Shown piece by piece: positions 52,434-61,674 of a stretch of DNA of 64,000 nt (the stretch's first letter is position 1; every line of letters starts with the position of its first letter). Under the pieces are notes generated by a model. The model ran no database searches and was not told where the DNA came from. It worked only from the letters and a program-made list of their open reading frames with translations. The stretch lies in NCBI GenBank assembly GCA_002118135.1, contig BDIU01000033.1, positions 426,746 to 490,745 of the forward strand, in the 5' to 3' direction. Origin of the DNA: Trebouxia sp. TZW2008. Lineage: Eukaryota > Chlorophyta > Trebouxiophyceae > Trebouxiales > Trebouxiaceae. The position numbers were made by a program, and so were the translations under genes.

Positions 52434-55179
52434 CAGGGGGGCTCAGTAAAACATACATGGGCTCAGAAAGTGGGTGACAAGCATGCAGACCCCCCTGCGC
52501 CCAAGTATGTGCAGCAGAACTTTGTTCTGGTGCACAGGCACAGCCCTCAGGCATCGGCTTATCGGGATGCCTTCAAGGTGGCTGAGCACTGCAACTGGGA
52601 CTACATCGTGCAAGTGCCAGGTATGAAGCCATGTCAAATCTTGTCTCACATTCCCCATAGCTGCCTTTGCTGTGGCTAAGGAATGTCAGTGCAACCAGGT
52701 TGTGCAAATGCCAGGTATGAAGCGATGTCAAATCTTTTTTAATACTTCACACAGCTGCCTTTGCTGTGGCTAAGCACTGCCATTGGGACTGGATTGTTCA
52801 CGTGTCAGGTATGGAGTAATGTCAAGCCCTTTTCCGCACTCCATCTAGCTGCCTGCGTTGTGGCTGAGCAATGCCAATGGGACACTGACACCATGGGACC
52901 TTTGCCATACAAGTGCCAGGTACGAAGCCATGTCAAACTCTTCTCTTACACCTCACATAGCTGCCTATTGTGGCTGAGCACTGGCAACAAAACTGCAATG
53001 TTCACGTGTCAGGTATGGAGTAATGTCAAGCCCTTTTTCACACTCCACCTAGCTGCCTGCTTTGTGGCTGAGCAATGCCGACGGGACTATGTGATACAAG
53101 TGCCAGGCATGAAGCGATGTCAAACCCTTCTCTTACACTTCGCATAGCTGCCCATCTTGTGGCTGAGCACTGGCAATGGGATTGCAATGTTCAGGTGCCA
53201 GGTATGCAGTGATCCTCAAACTTTTGCTTCACTCCATACAGCTGCCTTGCTGTGGCTAAGGACTGTCATTGCAATCACTTTGTGCAAGTGCCAGGTTATA
53301 AGCGATGTGAAAGCGCTTCTGACACTTCATATAGCTGCCCTTGTTTTGACTAGGCACTGCCAGTGCAACGACTTTCTACGAGTTCTTCTATGCATACTCT
53401 GCACCTTCCATCATGTCACGATTGTTTTGATCCTGCAGCAGCAGTTGGTGTGCTATGCTGGTCAGTGTGAAAAGATGACTATCAGCCTGTGTCCACCTCA
53501 GTGCCCATGCTCAAACTGGCGCTACTCCCTGCCATTTTGAGTTATTCAACAAAGTTGGTATCAGTGTTGCTGCATTTTTGCAGAGTGTCTTACTTCAAGT
53601 TGGGTGCAACCAAGTACCATGGGGAAAACGAGGTTGCACCAAAGCTTTTACATGAATCTTGAACAGGTTTTTAAGAGAAACTGCAGAGAAACTTCAGCTG
53701 TCCAAGCAAGCTCAAGTAATTTGCATTGAAATCTATAGTTGGGTAATGCAGGCTGTGGCGATTGTGGGAACACTTCAGTGGCCCTTCAGCTTACTGTGGC
53801 AATGGCAGCTGAGCCTACAAGTGTCAGTGACTCTTTTGCTCAACCTGTCAGGGAGCTCAATCATGGTCATGATGATGAGTATCATCTTCAACATGATGTT
53901 CTTGGTGTATTGCAGGGTGCGGAAGTTGTGGGTACACCTCAGTTGCCTTGCAGCTCATTGTGGCAATGGCAGCTGAGCCCACTGCTGTCAGGCAGCCTTT
54001 TGCTCAACATGTCCGGCAGCTCAATGATCATTATGCTGATGATGTTTATCAACATCAACATGTGTTCTTGGTGTATTGCAGGGTGCGGAAATTGCGGGTA
54101 CACCTCAGTTGCACTGCAGCTCATTGTGGCAATGGCAGCTGAGCCCAATGCTGTTTGGCAGGCATTTGCACACCATGTGAGGCAGCTCACTCACAGGATG
54201 CAAGCAAATCCTGACATCGTTTGGACACCGGTCTCGACAGGAGCCTCAGCTGCCAAGGGCTGGTCAGTACTGCTGGTATGCCCCAATCCCTTACTACAGT
54301 TTCATTTCACAACTTACTTTGTCCATAATTGTTGATGCTGAAGTTTGCATGACTGTGCATGTCCACTGTTTGTCACATCTTGCACAATATGCAATTCAAG
54401 ATCTGTCAAGTTAGGCCTTTTTGTTGGCAATAGAAACCAAATGCAGCAACCTAGTTTGTTCACCAAGAAGGAAGTCAAGGAATGGGACATGTTCTGCACC
54501 ACTGCACTGCACCATGCTCAGCTGCAACAACATCTGTGCTGAAATGCAACATGTTCCGCACCAGTGCATTGCAACTTGGGCTTCAACAGCATGTGACAAG
54601 AGTGTAACTTGCTGCATTAGCACACAACAATACAGGTGCTCTCTGACAGCTCACTTCAAAACTTGGTTTTGCTTGGCCACAGGGCTGGATAGAGCAGGAG
54701 GTCCACCAGTCTCAGCGTAAAGGATTGCCAAGTCAGCACCTTCTGGGCAAGTGCAGTGAGTGCAAGGTGGACATGCAGTCTCTGGTGTTGTGGCTTAGGG
54801 CCGTAGCTGCGTTCAACATGTTAACAAGCACAGATGAGGACTTCTGCCTGATGGCAGAATACACCTGGACAGGTGACAGGGCAGGAGGTGATCTCACGTA
54901 AGTCTCGCCTTGTTAGTGCTGTGTGTTGAGACCAAAACATATCAAAGAGGGAAAACAATTTGTGTGCAGAAAAACGCTGTGTGTTGTCCTGTACCTTGCT
55001 TTCACTCTTTGCATCCTTCTGTTATAGTGATCCCAGGCAGGAGTGTTTCATACAATTAGTAACTGCCATAAATGCACAAGATGTAGTCATGATACAAACT
55101 TTTTTGCAGTTCAGTGCATGTGGCAAGAAGCATCGTTGAGAAGCTGTCATGGTGCAATGATGCACCTGCCTTGTGCTAA
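43495..55179 (+). CDS. Giant multidomain protein: TPR, SFI1-like Trp repeats, RGG box, polyQ, possible OTU-like region
   Basis: I do not know a single family with this architecture. From ATG 43495 the exons stay in phase throughout. A helical, TPR-like start (LFAASQWDLLVPVCKELEAL, then LDARAACRVSRGDYQGARAD) is followed by a long Ala/Ser-rich exon (45432-46407) and a coiled coil (TLLEEQLEELKRQKKLQ, 46750-46800). SFI1/centrin-type repeats come next: AKIFAAWRSWAAHKAQ, TAAFALWKENAKGQ, HFFAQWRINCRHARQ, AAAFGRWKENTQ and AAHAWFKSMMEARQQ (47280-49480). Then an RGRGRGRGQQQQ box in a Gln/Pro-rich exon (50878-52016), EEVQELLDSGFSPEDLTPQA, and a pure polyGln run (52385-52435). After the mini-exon array the reading reaches CGNCGYTSVALQL (about 54083), which resembles an OTU-protease cysteine motif but lacks its usual Asp. 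The last exons give EQEVHQSQRKGLPSQHLLGK and ARSIVEKLSWCNDAPALC, ending at TAA 55177-55179. The role could be centrosome/basal-body or RNA-linked. Fusion of two genes or annotation overreach across 49740-50330 is possible. Confidence 0.6.
44298..44609 (+). repeat. Duplicated TPR exon; upstream copy dead
   Basis: Intact exon 44460-44609 follows GCAATGCAG and begins GAGGTGGCTGCAAATTTGGC. An upstream copy at 44298-44401 also follows GCAATGCAG, begins GAGGTGGCTGCGAATGTGGC, ends near ACAAGGCGCCAG, and hits TGA in frame after 17 codons. Confidence 0.9.
47865..48190 (+). repeat. Duplicated SFI1-like exon end (donor side)
   Basis: The exon end at about 47870-47959 (CATGCCAGGCAGGAAAGGGT, then GTGCGTCAGAGCTTAGACAC) recurs at about 48094-48180 as CATGCCAGGCAGGAGAGGAG and GTGCGACAGAGCTTGCATAT. 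In the parent frame the copy has TGA within CCCAGTGACA, so it is a fossil. Confidence 0.85.
50214..50465 (+). repeat. Partial copy upstream of an exon start
   Basis: The intact exon begins about 50333 (GTGCCCAATGGGAAGAAGGC). An upstream copy at about 50214-50270 begins GTGCCCAATGGGCTGAAGGC after its own TGCAG acceptor, then fades within about 60 bases and lacks a donor. Confidence 0.85.
50908..51040 (+). repeat. CAG and GGGCGT coding repeats (polyGln, RGRGRG)
   Basis: A CAG run encoding Gln is followed by CGTGGGCGTGGGCGTGGGCG encoding Arg-Gly repeats. These encode the RGG-like box of the multidomain protein. Confidence 0.85.
52375..52440 (+). repeat. CAG tract coding ~18 consecutive glutamines
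   Basis: A nearly pure CAG/CAA run within the exon that ends at 52620. It is the longest uninterrupted CAG tract in the window. Confidence 0.95.
52567..53388 (+). repeat. Nine-copy tandem array of 54-nt phase-1 mini-exons and 40-41-nt introns
   Basis: Unit start points are 52567, 52661, 52755, 52849, 52961, 53053, 53148, 53242 and 53335. Exon-like lengths in order are 54, 54, 54, 71, 52, 54, 54, 53 and about 54 nt. Each of the first eight is followed by a spacer of 40 or 41 nt that starts GT (GC in copy 6) and ends AG. The exon unit codes about 18 residues of the form AAxxVAExCxWDxxVQVPG. In phase 1, copies 1-7 contain no stop, and the 71 + 52 pair sums to a multiple of three. Copy 8 is one base short; read on from it, copy 9 meets TGA at once. 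Copy 1 is the end of the long polyGln exon. Confidence 0.92.
53750..54280 (+). repeat. Three tandem copies of the CGNCGYTSVALQL exon
   Basis: Copies begin about 53750, 53917 and 54081, each after a TGCAG acceptor. They read CGDCGNTSVALQLTVAMAAE, CGSCGYTSVALQLIVAMAAE and CGNCGYTSVALQLIVAMAAE in the phase expected from the upstream exon. Copies 1 and 2 run about 150 bases, ending FAQPVRELN and FAQHVRQLN followed by Asp/His-rich residues, and are separated by GTGTATTGCAG. Only copy 3 extends to IVWTPVSTGASAAKGWSVLL and a GTATGC donor. None of the copies has a stop in phase. Confidence 0.88.
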
Positions 55180-55645
55180 TAACCTGGCATCCGCTGAACT
55201 CGTGCCTGCACTGCAATCTCAGACTGCATCGCCATATCCCCCAGTGAATCAGCACGCATGATAATCAATGTGCAATATGCAATACATGATACTTTTGAGC
55301 ATGATATAATGAGATGCAAAGCAAGTTGTGAAAAACACAACATCTTGGCATCAATATGTCACGCACGACATGCAAGGCTTCTGAAGTGTGACTAATGAGA
55401 GGCGGCAACTCGTTGATGATGTTGCTTGTCAGAGCGCATCATGCTTGAGTGCATGACTTTTCTGGACACTGTTGGGAGTGTATGCAAGCATCCCAAAGAC
55501 ATTGCTTGCAGTGTCACTTGTGTTTGTCAGCACAGTGACATTTCTTTGTGGCGACTGCTTTGATCACCAGAAAGATGTTCTTGTATCAAGTTTTACCTTG
55601 CAAAGAAATACTACTGCAGTCAGAATGCAGTAATTGGCTCCCTAC
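55180..55645. other. Downstream region of the multidomain gene
   Basis: About 470 bp, AT-richer than the coding parts, with a string of TGAT/ATGATA motifs near 55260-55330 that could be 3' UTR. No gene recognised. Confidence 0.4.
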
Positions 55646-56020
55646 TGTGTTGTGCTTACATCAGAAGTAACGTTTCACCAACATCCTTACGAGGAGAAGT
55701 TATTGTATTCTGAAGATGCTTGCAATGCTGTGTGTAGGTATCTCAGAGGGCGACTTGCTCAGCTGGCAAGGCAGTATGTGATGCCCTTGCCAATGTCAAG
55801 TGACAGTGCGCAAGTACGGAGAGCCAAGTATGCAGATGACGCTGTCCTTCAGTCTCTGCGGTCGATGTTGGCAGTCAACATCGATAACGGGCAGTTGTCC
55901 CACGGGGTTCTGAGCAGATTGCTGTTTGAACCACAGTCTAAACCATGTTGGAGCCATGTCAGGCTTCAGCTTATCTTTCTACGAGACAATGCACATTATT
56001 TGACGGCCTGGTCTGGCTAG
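55646..56020 (+). CDS. Unrecognised coding patch (exon or small gene)
   Basis: Open frame with protein-like composition but no clear ATG start: it includes EVTFHQHPYEEKLLYSEDAC, RYLRGRLAQLARQYVMPLP and AVLQSLRSMLAVNIDNGQLS. It stops at TAG 56018-56020. No family recognised. It could be the last exon of a gene whose upstream exons I missed in 55180-55640, or an alternative 3' end of the preceding gene. The function is unknown. Confidence 0.35.
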   Translation, partial: CVVLTSEVTFHQHPYEEKLLYSEDACNAVCRYLRGRLAQLARQYVMPLPMSSDSAQVRRAKYADDAVLQSLRSMLAVNIDNGQLSHGVLSRLLFEPQSKPCWSHVRLQLIFLRDNAHYLTAWSG

Positions 56021-56762
56021 TCATGTATTGTTGCCTGTCCATTACGCACTATGTGCAGATTAGTGATCAACATTGCGACACTATGTATTGTAAGCAAGAA
56101 CAAGCATAAATTTTACCTCGTTCCAGACAGTAGAGCCGAAATGTGGGGCTCAATGTCATTGACTCCAACCCTGTGGAGCAGAGTTTGCATATATGACCAT
56201 GATGTGATGGAACCAGCTACCTCGGTAAAAAAGACTACGACAGAACACTTCTTCTTCTTCAGTCAGTCAGTTTCACATGCTGAAAGGCCAGCTTATAATT
56301 ACCAACCTCCTAACACCGTGTCGTGCCTCAGACCAGCGCGTCTGTCGTGAACACAAGAACAGCTCAAAAGCTTCAGATGTTTTGATTTGTTGTCAAAGCG
56401 ACTCCAAAGCGCTGAAGCTGGTTCCGGCTTGGAGCTCGAGATCACTCATACGTCTGGATCTCCTCAAGTCGTCCGCCAAGCCAGCTTCAGCCCAAGGGAA
56501 CCGTAACATGCAGCCTCATGCATGCAGCAAAATGTGAGCGGATGTACCTCTGTGTTCGGCCTTGAATGCCTTCGGCTGCTTTCTGACCCCTTCAGTCAGC
56601 TGTCACAAGCATAGTCAGTTTCAAACTGGTGGGTGCTGACATTGCGCTCAGACCAGAAAACAATCTGCAACAGAGTAGACGTTATACGCTTGCAAGTTTG
56701 AGAACCCTTGCTAATGCAGAAGGATTACTGCAGGCAAAGCAGGCCTCCTTTAAGCCTCAACA
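56021..56762. other. Intergenic region upstream of the LRR gene
   Basis: About 740 bp holding the presumed promoter of the LRR gene. A frame at 56051-56350 (plus) shows no family resemblance. No other feature seen. Confidence 0.45.
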
Positions 56763-58572
56763 ATGAGCAGCACAGGACAAGGCACCCCCAGCACAATGTC
56801 TCCAAGCAAAAGCATTCCCTCACCTTTCACAGATGTTCTGCAGACAGCCCCAAGGCTGCTGCAGCTGCTGGACTCAAGAGGCCTTGCAGCTCTAGCCTCA
56901 TCTAGCAAACAGCTGCGGTCGCTGATCCATGCCTATGTCATCGGAGTCACCATCATCGAGCAGAATGGTTACGGAACAGAGTATCAAGTTACAGAGCTTG
57001 AGGTCTTTGTCAACGGCAGCTGGACACAGCTGCAAAGACTGAACCTGAAGTTCAGAGCCAGGCTTGAACCCGCAGCTGTTGCACAGCTCTCAAGGGGATT
57101 TTGGCCAAACCTCACCACCCTTGATTTGAGCAGAAACTCACTGGGTGAGGCAGCTATTGCAGAGCTTGTTGCAGGCAGTTGGCCGGCACTGAAGTCAATC
57201 AATTTGAGTCATAACAAGCTGGGAACAAATGCGTTGGCTTTGCTTTCTGAAGCTGACTGGCCTTTGCTTGAGTCCATCGAGCTGAGGTGAGCATTCTGCA
57301 AGTTGATGCTGTTGATGTGCTGCATCATGCATCAGCATATTAGCAGCATGCACAATCAGCTGAGCATCCTGCAGTGGCGCCCAGTGCGTCATCTGTAGCA
57401 TGCAACAGCAACATGCACAATTCGCTCTGCATTGCCATGTGTCACATTTGAAAAGGCAAGGCTTGCATGCTGAAGTGGGCTCTGACATAGCAACTGCTGC
57501 CCCTGCATGCATGCCGTGCTCTCAACATCTATCCAAGCCCGGCAAGGATGCAATATGAAGCAATGTCTGCTATGCTGGCAGCACAACATGCTGGCAGCAT
57601 CAGACGCTGCAAATGCAATTCTGCTCGCTCGCATCTCTGACTTTTTGCAAGAGTGTAACAAGTCTGCACCGTGCTGCAAAGACTTCTCTGCTGTCATTAC
57701 AGCAACAACGCAGACCGCTGTTGAAGCGGCAAGCATGAGTATGATTTGTCAGCACTACCTGCAACCATAGTGGAATGCTCACACCTGACTCAGCCGTAGT
57801 CTGTGAACTGACTCATATGCTATCATGCCCGGCAACAGTTGAGAATGAATGATGGCGCTGATATTGATTTGTTTGCAGTGATATCAAACTGGATGTAGAG
57901 GCTGCAGAGGAAATGATCAAGGCCAATTGGCCAGCACTCAAGCACATCAAGCTTCAGTGGAACAAGCTTGGCGCTGCTGTCCTGTCTGTTCTGGTCAAAG
58001 CATCCTGGCAACATTTGCAGTCACTGGACCTAGCTCACAACTGGCTGTTCTTCCCAGACATTGCGGTGTTAGTTACGGGGCAGTGGCCACAGCTGACCAG
58101 GCTGGAGCTGTCTAACAATGATCTCAGTGGAAAGGCCATACAGCACTTGTCGGGAAGCAGGTGGCCATTTTTGACCTCACTCTCCCTCAACAACTGTACT
58201 CTGGACGGTGCAGAGTTGGAATGGTTGCCTAAAGCAGACTGGCCGCTGTTGACACAACTGAGCCTTCTGGGAAATTGCATTGATGCTGTTGGGGCTATGC
58301 ACCTTATCGAGGCAAACTGGCCCCTGCTTACAAAGCTAGACTTAATGGACAATGTCTTAGACCAGGCAGCCATGGGCTACCTTGCATTGAATAGATGGGA
58401 TTCGCTGACCTGCCTTGACTTGACGCACAATGAGGATTTGGACCCCAGCATGATTGACATGATGCAGCCCAGTCAACGGGGCGTGACTCACCTAGACGTG
58501 AACAGACGCACTGGGTTTATGCACCCAGGCCTGTCCTCAGATGCTGTAGATCAGATATTGGGGCATGACTAG
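56763..58572 (+). CDS. F-box-like leucine-rich-repeat protein (GALA-like repeats)
   Basis: Two exons, 56763-57286 and 57879-58572, joined in phase (AG|T) around a ~590 bp intron; about 405 residues. The N-terminal 60 residues (FTDVLQTAPRLLQLLDSRGL and ALASSSKQLRSLIHAYV) look like a degenerate F-box. Then come about eleven 25-residue repeats of the pattern WPxLxxLxLxxNxLxxxAxxxL, for example WPNLTTLDLSRNSLGEAAIA, WPALKSINLSHNKLGTNALA and WPQLTRLELSNNDLSGKAIQ. The Trp-Pro start of each repeat is very regular. F-box LRR proteins usually select substrates for SCF ubiquitin ligases; expanded families of this kind are common in algae. Target unknown. The stop is TAG 58570-58572. The gene looks complete, and the start is the first ATG in frame. 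Confidence 0.88.
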
Positions 58573-59555
58573 CTAGACAGCTGTAGCAGATACAGAGAGT
58601 GTAGCTTTGACGAGCCATTCCAGGATTCCTTACTGACCTTCGTTTGACTGGGCATTTTGCAAAGTGGTCAGCCTGATGAGGCATGCTGTAGCGTAGACAA
58701 CAGGCCCAGGCAGAGTTTTGCTTAGGCAATGTCTGCGCTGTGCAGATTGTACTGAGTGTGAGACATTGTACGCATGATGCAGGCTGGCATGCTGTACAGC
58801 TTTTCGTGGATGTTGGCAGATTCTTTTAGTCCCACGCCAAGCCTGCTGCTTGCTCTTATGCCAGCATCCAATAAGTGATTAACATACTACTTCTGCTCAA
58901 GCAAATATCGGCAGCGATACCAGATAGTACGAGATTTCGCAAAAATCACCATAAGCACCGTGTCTGTCTCAGCAAGCTCTTAAACTTGTTGTCAGACTCT
59001 GCTCTTCATAAATGTAGAGTCTGTCTGAAATGATCTGACTCTGCTCGCCAAATCTGCATTGCAGTCACATTTGAGCCCACTGTCCAAAACATATTTGCAC
59101 AGGCAGGAAATTGATTGACAGCAGATCCTTGCACAGCACAACAAGCAGGCTGTTCAACCCACCAAGCCAAGGAGCATGCTTGCAAGCTTTCCAATCCAAG
59201 CAATGCACTTTTAAGTGTGCTGAACATCGAGAGCTGATTGCTGCAGTCCTCACTGCAGACAAAAGGCCAAACACATCGCCACCAAGCTGTTTGTGCTGAA
59301 GTGCACATGTTGCTGCAAAAGCTGAGGTGCTAACAGTACCAAAGTAAAGTAACACTGTCCGTTTGCAACAAATGAGACGACTCCTCTGTATGCCATTTGA
59401 ATGCATACAAAGAAGAGCAGTATACCTGCAGCAGCTGTCTGCTTCAGACTTAGCGGGGCGCTCTGCAGGGATCTTAGCAGGGTGCTTAGCCCACAACTGT
59501 CAAACTCCCTTGTGCGGAGGGGTGCTGCCTCTGCAGCCTCGTACTGCCTCTGAAG
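58573..59555. other. Intergenic region, no firm gene
   Basis: About 980 bp. A minus-strand frame at 59065-59496 contains a protein-like patch (HLKVHCLDWKACKHAPWLGG and NSLLVVLCKDLLSINFLP) but has no clear start or family. It may be part of an unrecognised minus-strand gene with the next entry. Confidence 0.35.
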
Positions 59556-59951
59556 TCAGCTGCTTAAGCCTGCACATCCATTGACAGTTGGCATACGGTC
59601 AGGGCAGTCATCAGCAGCATTGTCAGTTGGAAAAGTGCGTTTGTCTGCATCAGCATCAGTGACCCTTGGCATCATGCACTCATCAGCATCGGAGAAAGTT
59701 GGAATGGTGCACTCGTCAGCATTGCTGGCGATGCAGTGGTGATGAATTGAGACAAGTGGCACCATGCACTTCAGGGCACCGTTGACATCATGCAATGCTA
59801 CCATGACAAATGGCATCATGCCAACTGACTTGTCGTTGAGACATGCTTCACACAAGTAAGCTGCGCACTCCAAAGAAGCAAGTCTTGCAACAGCGCATGC
59901 GGCCTGCCATTGGGCTGTCAACACTGCTGCAACATGAGTCCAGTGATGCAA
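59556..59951 (-). CDS. Doubtful ORF with ADEC-type internal repeats
   Basis: Minus-strand open frame without a clean ATG start at its 5' edge (first in-frame ATG about 59822). It encodes a Cys/His-containing patch (WTHVAAVLTAQWQAACAVAR, LECAAYLCEACLNDKS) and then four short related units (NADECTIPTFS, DADECMMPRVT, DADADKRTFPT, NAADDCPDRMPT). The coding repeats of about 36-39 bp are seen directly. Whether this is an exon of a real gene is not clear. Confidence 0.3.
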   Translation of the reverse strand: MHHWTHVAAVLTAQWQAACAVARLASLECAAYLCEACLNDKSVGMMPFVMVALHDVNGALKCMVPLVSIHHHCIASNADECTIPTFSDADECMMPRVTDADADKRTFPTDNAADDCPDRMPTVNGCAGLSS

Positions 59952-60226
59952 ACCTCGGCCAGGAACAAGATGGGCTCCCGTAGAGCCTGTTCATCTGCAA
60001 ATATCTATAGTTGTTATACTTACTTTAGCAGCTGGCCACGTCTTCTTGAACCTGATCAGGACCCTGATCATGATGTTGATACTGATGTTGGACTCAACGG
60101 CGACCTGAGGTCAACCTCAGTCGTCACCTCAATGCGACCCTGACACTGATCTTGCCACTGCAGCCTTGCCTCAAATCATGGGCGGTTGTCAGAAGGGTTG
60201 AAAGAGCTGCGCTCTTGACCCATAGA
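59952..60226. other. Downstream region of the OPR-like gene
   Basis: Contains several Asp/Val-type short repeats (CCTGATCA…, TGATGTTGATACTGATGTTG) at about 60050-60100, and a decayed copy of the OPR gene's last codons at 60165-60226. Confidence 0.45.
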
Positions 60227-60295
60227 TCAATCTGGATCATGGGGGGTTGTCAGGAGGGTTTTTGGACCTGGCCTCTTGACCCATAGATCAGGCTC
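60165..60295 (-). repeat. Duplicated C-terminal end of the OPR gene
   Basis: A ~60 bp segment bounded by TGATCTATGGGTCAAGAG on the minus strand occurs at about 60237-60290 (coding WVKRPGPKTLLTTPHD) and again just downstream at about 60176-60232. The second copy falls after the stop and is diverged (CGCAGCTCTTTCAACCCTTC). Confidence 0.85.
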
Positions 60296-61674
60296 TGGCT
60301 TTGGACCCAAGTTATGCAGCGCCCATTTGGTGCCGACCCAGGCTTTGTACTCCTGTGGATTTGCATCTGAGGGTGGTTGTATGCTGCGCAGTGCCTGATA
60401 CATCTGCCGCAAGGCACTGTCACGGCCGGGAGTTGCCCTTGTGATCACAGCAGCAAAGCGCTGCAGCAAGCACGCAAAGCTGTTTTGCTGCAAGACGCCC
60501 AGCATGGCTAAAGCGTATGCTGTGTTGGTTAGGTCCTGCGGTCTCAGTTGTCTGTGGTTGAGCAAGTGCAGCATCAAGCGCTCTGCTTGCTCTTGTGTAA
60601 TGGGCATTTTCAGCTGAGAGCAAGCCAGAATTAGATTGCTGATCTCCTGTGGTTTTGGAGGCTGCTGCGGCCTTTGACAAAGCTGAAGCATCCGTTGGAT
60701 CATTGCTGCTGCTAGATCAGCAGCTGGGCTGTGGTTCAGCTGTTGCAAGGCCCATGCAAAGTTTGCGACAGCCTGACTGTTGGGACGCTGAGCTTGGTCT
60801 TCGCATTCAAACAGCGGCAAGAAGCTGTCACAGAGCTTGTTCAGAAGCTCAGTTGATGGCTGAGCTTGTGGCAACTTAGCTAGCCCATGAATGATGTTGG
60901 ACAGATCTTGCGCGTTGTACTGTGCAAGCCTGATGCTGTCTAGGTGCTGCAAGATTGCGGTTATCATGGCGCCTTGACAAGGGTCCAACCTGAGCTGATC
61001 GCATGCCAACAAGATGGATGAGTGCGATTGACCGGTAGCAGTATCTATGTCCTGAACGTAGCGCTGTGCGATGCCGTCCACTATGCCCGGCAACAGCGTA
61101 TCTGGGTGTTGACCTAGCTTGGCAAAAGACCAGAGGATGCTGCTAACTGCCCTAGTGTTCAGCTTGGATTGAACAAACTGCAGCCTCTCCAGCATTCTGT
61201 ACAGGAAGTCTTGCAGTTCTGGATGCAGCTGTGGCCTATGTGGAGCCTGGGGTTTGTGCTGTGCTGCCTGCCAAACCAATGCTGTCCCGTACAGTGCTGA
61301 AGCAATATGTGTGAAGTCCATGCAGCTATCGGTCACAAGGAAGTGTCCATCCATGATCTGGAAATATGATCGCATAGCCATGGCGGTGTTGCTCTCTCTA
61401 GCTGCTCTTGAAGCAACTTTCCATTCATGTGGAATGTAGACCCTCCGAGGCGCTTGATCACAGATCCTTGGGGGTGCGGGCTGCAAAGCAGACCTCATGT
61501 GTGACACAAAGTGATCAAACCATATACTGCATAGAGCTGTTTGTGTTGACGTCAAGTGAGGCCTACCTGTGACTCTGCTTGTTGAGTGTTGCCTTTAGCT
61601 TCAGGCTGGTTTTGCTGTGTGTCTAGTTGTTGGGGATGTGCCTGTAACAGAGGTGGTCGCAGTGAGGTGCGCAT
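60227..61674 (-). CDS. Octotricopeptide-repeat (OPR-like) helical protein
   Basis: Probable organellar RNA-binding factor. The ATG at 61674 starts MRTSLRPPLLQAHPQQLD, a basic Ser/Pro/Gln leader that could target an organelle. A ~80 bp phase-0 intron (about 61475-61556) is followed by a single long exon to TGA/TAG-like stop at 60227-60229. The long exon has at least five ~38-residue units with a conserved helix start: NTRAVSSILWSFAKLGQHPD, NAQDLSNIIHGLAKLPQAQP, NSQAVANFAWALQQLNHSP, KPQEISNLILACSQLKMPI and RPQDLTNTAYALAMLGVLQ. This pattern matches the OPR families of green algae, which guide chloroplast mRNA maturation and translation; a FASTK-type relation is an alternative. No RAP domain is visible at the C-terminus. 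The last codons are duplicated downstream. Confidence 0.8.

Noticed and set aside
53739..54335. A single 198-codon open frame reading through all three copies of the CGNCGYTSVALQL exon
   Set aside because: It reads the middle copy out of phase and translates the GTGTATTGCAG spacers. Splicing from the upstream exon in phase 1 explains the copies better.
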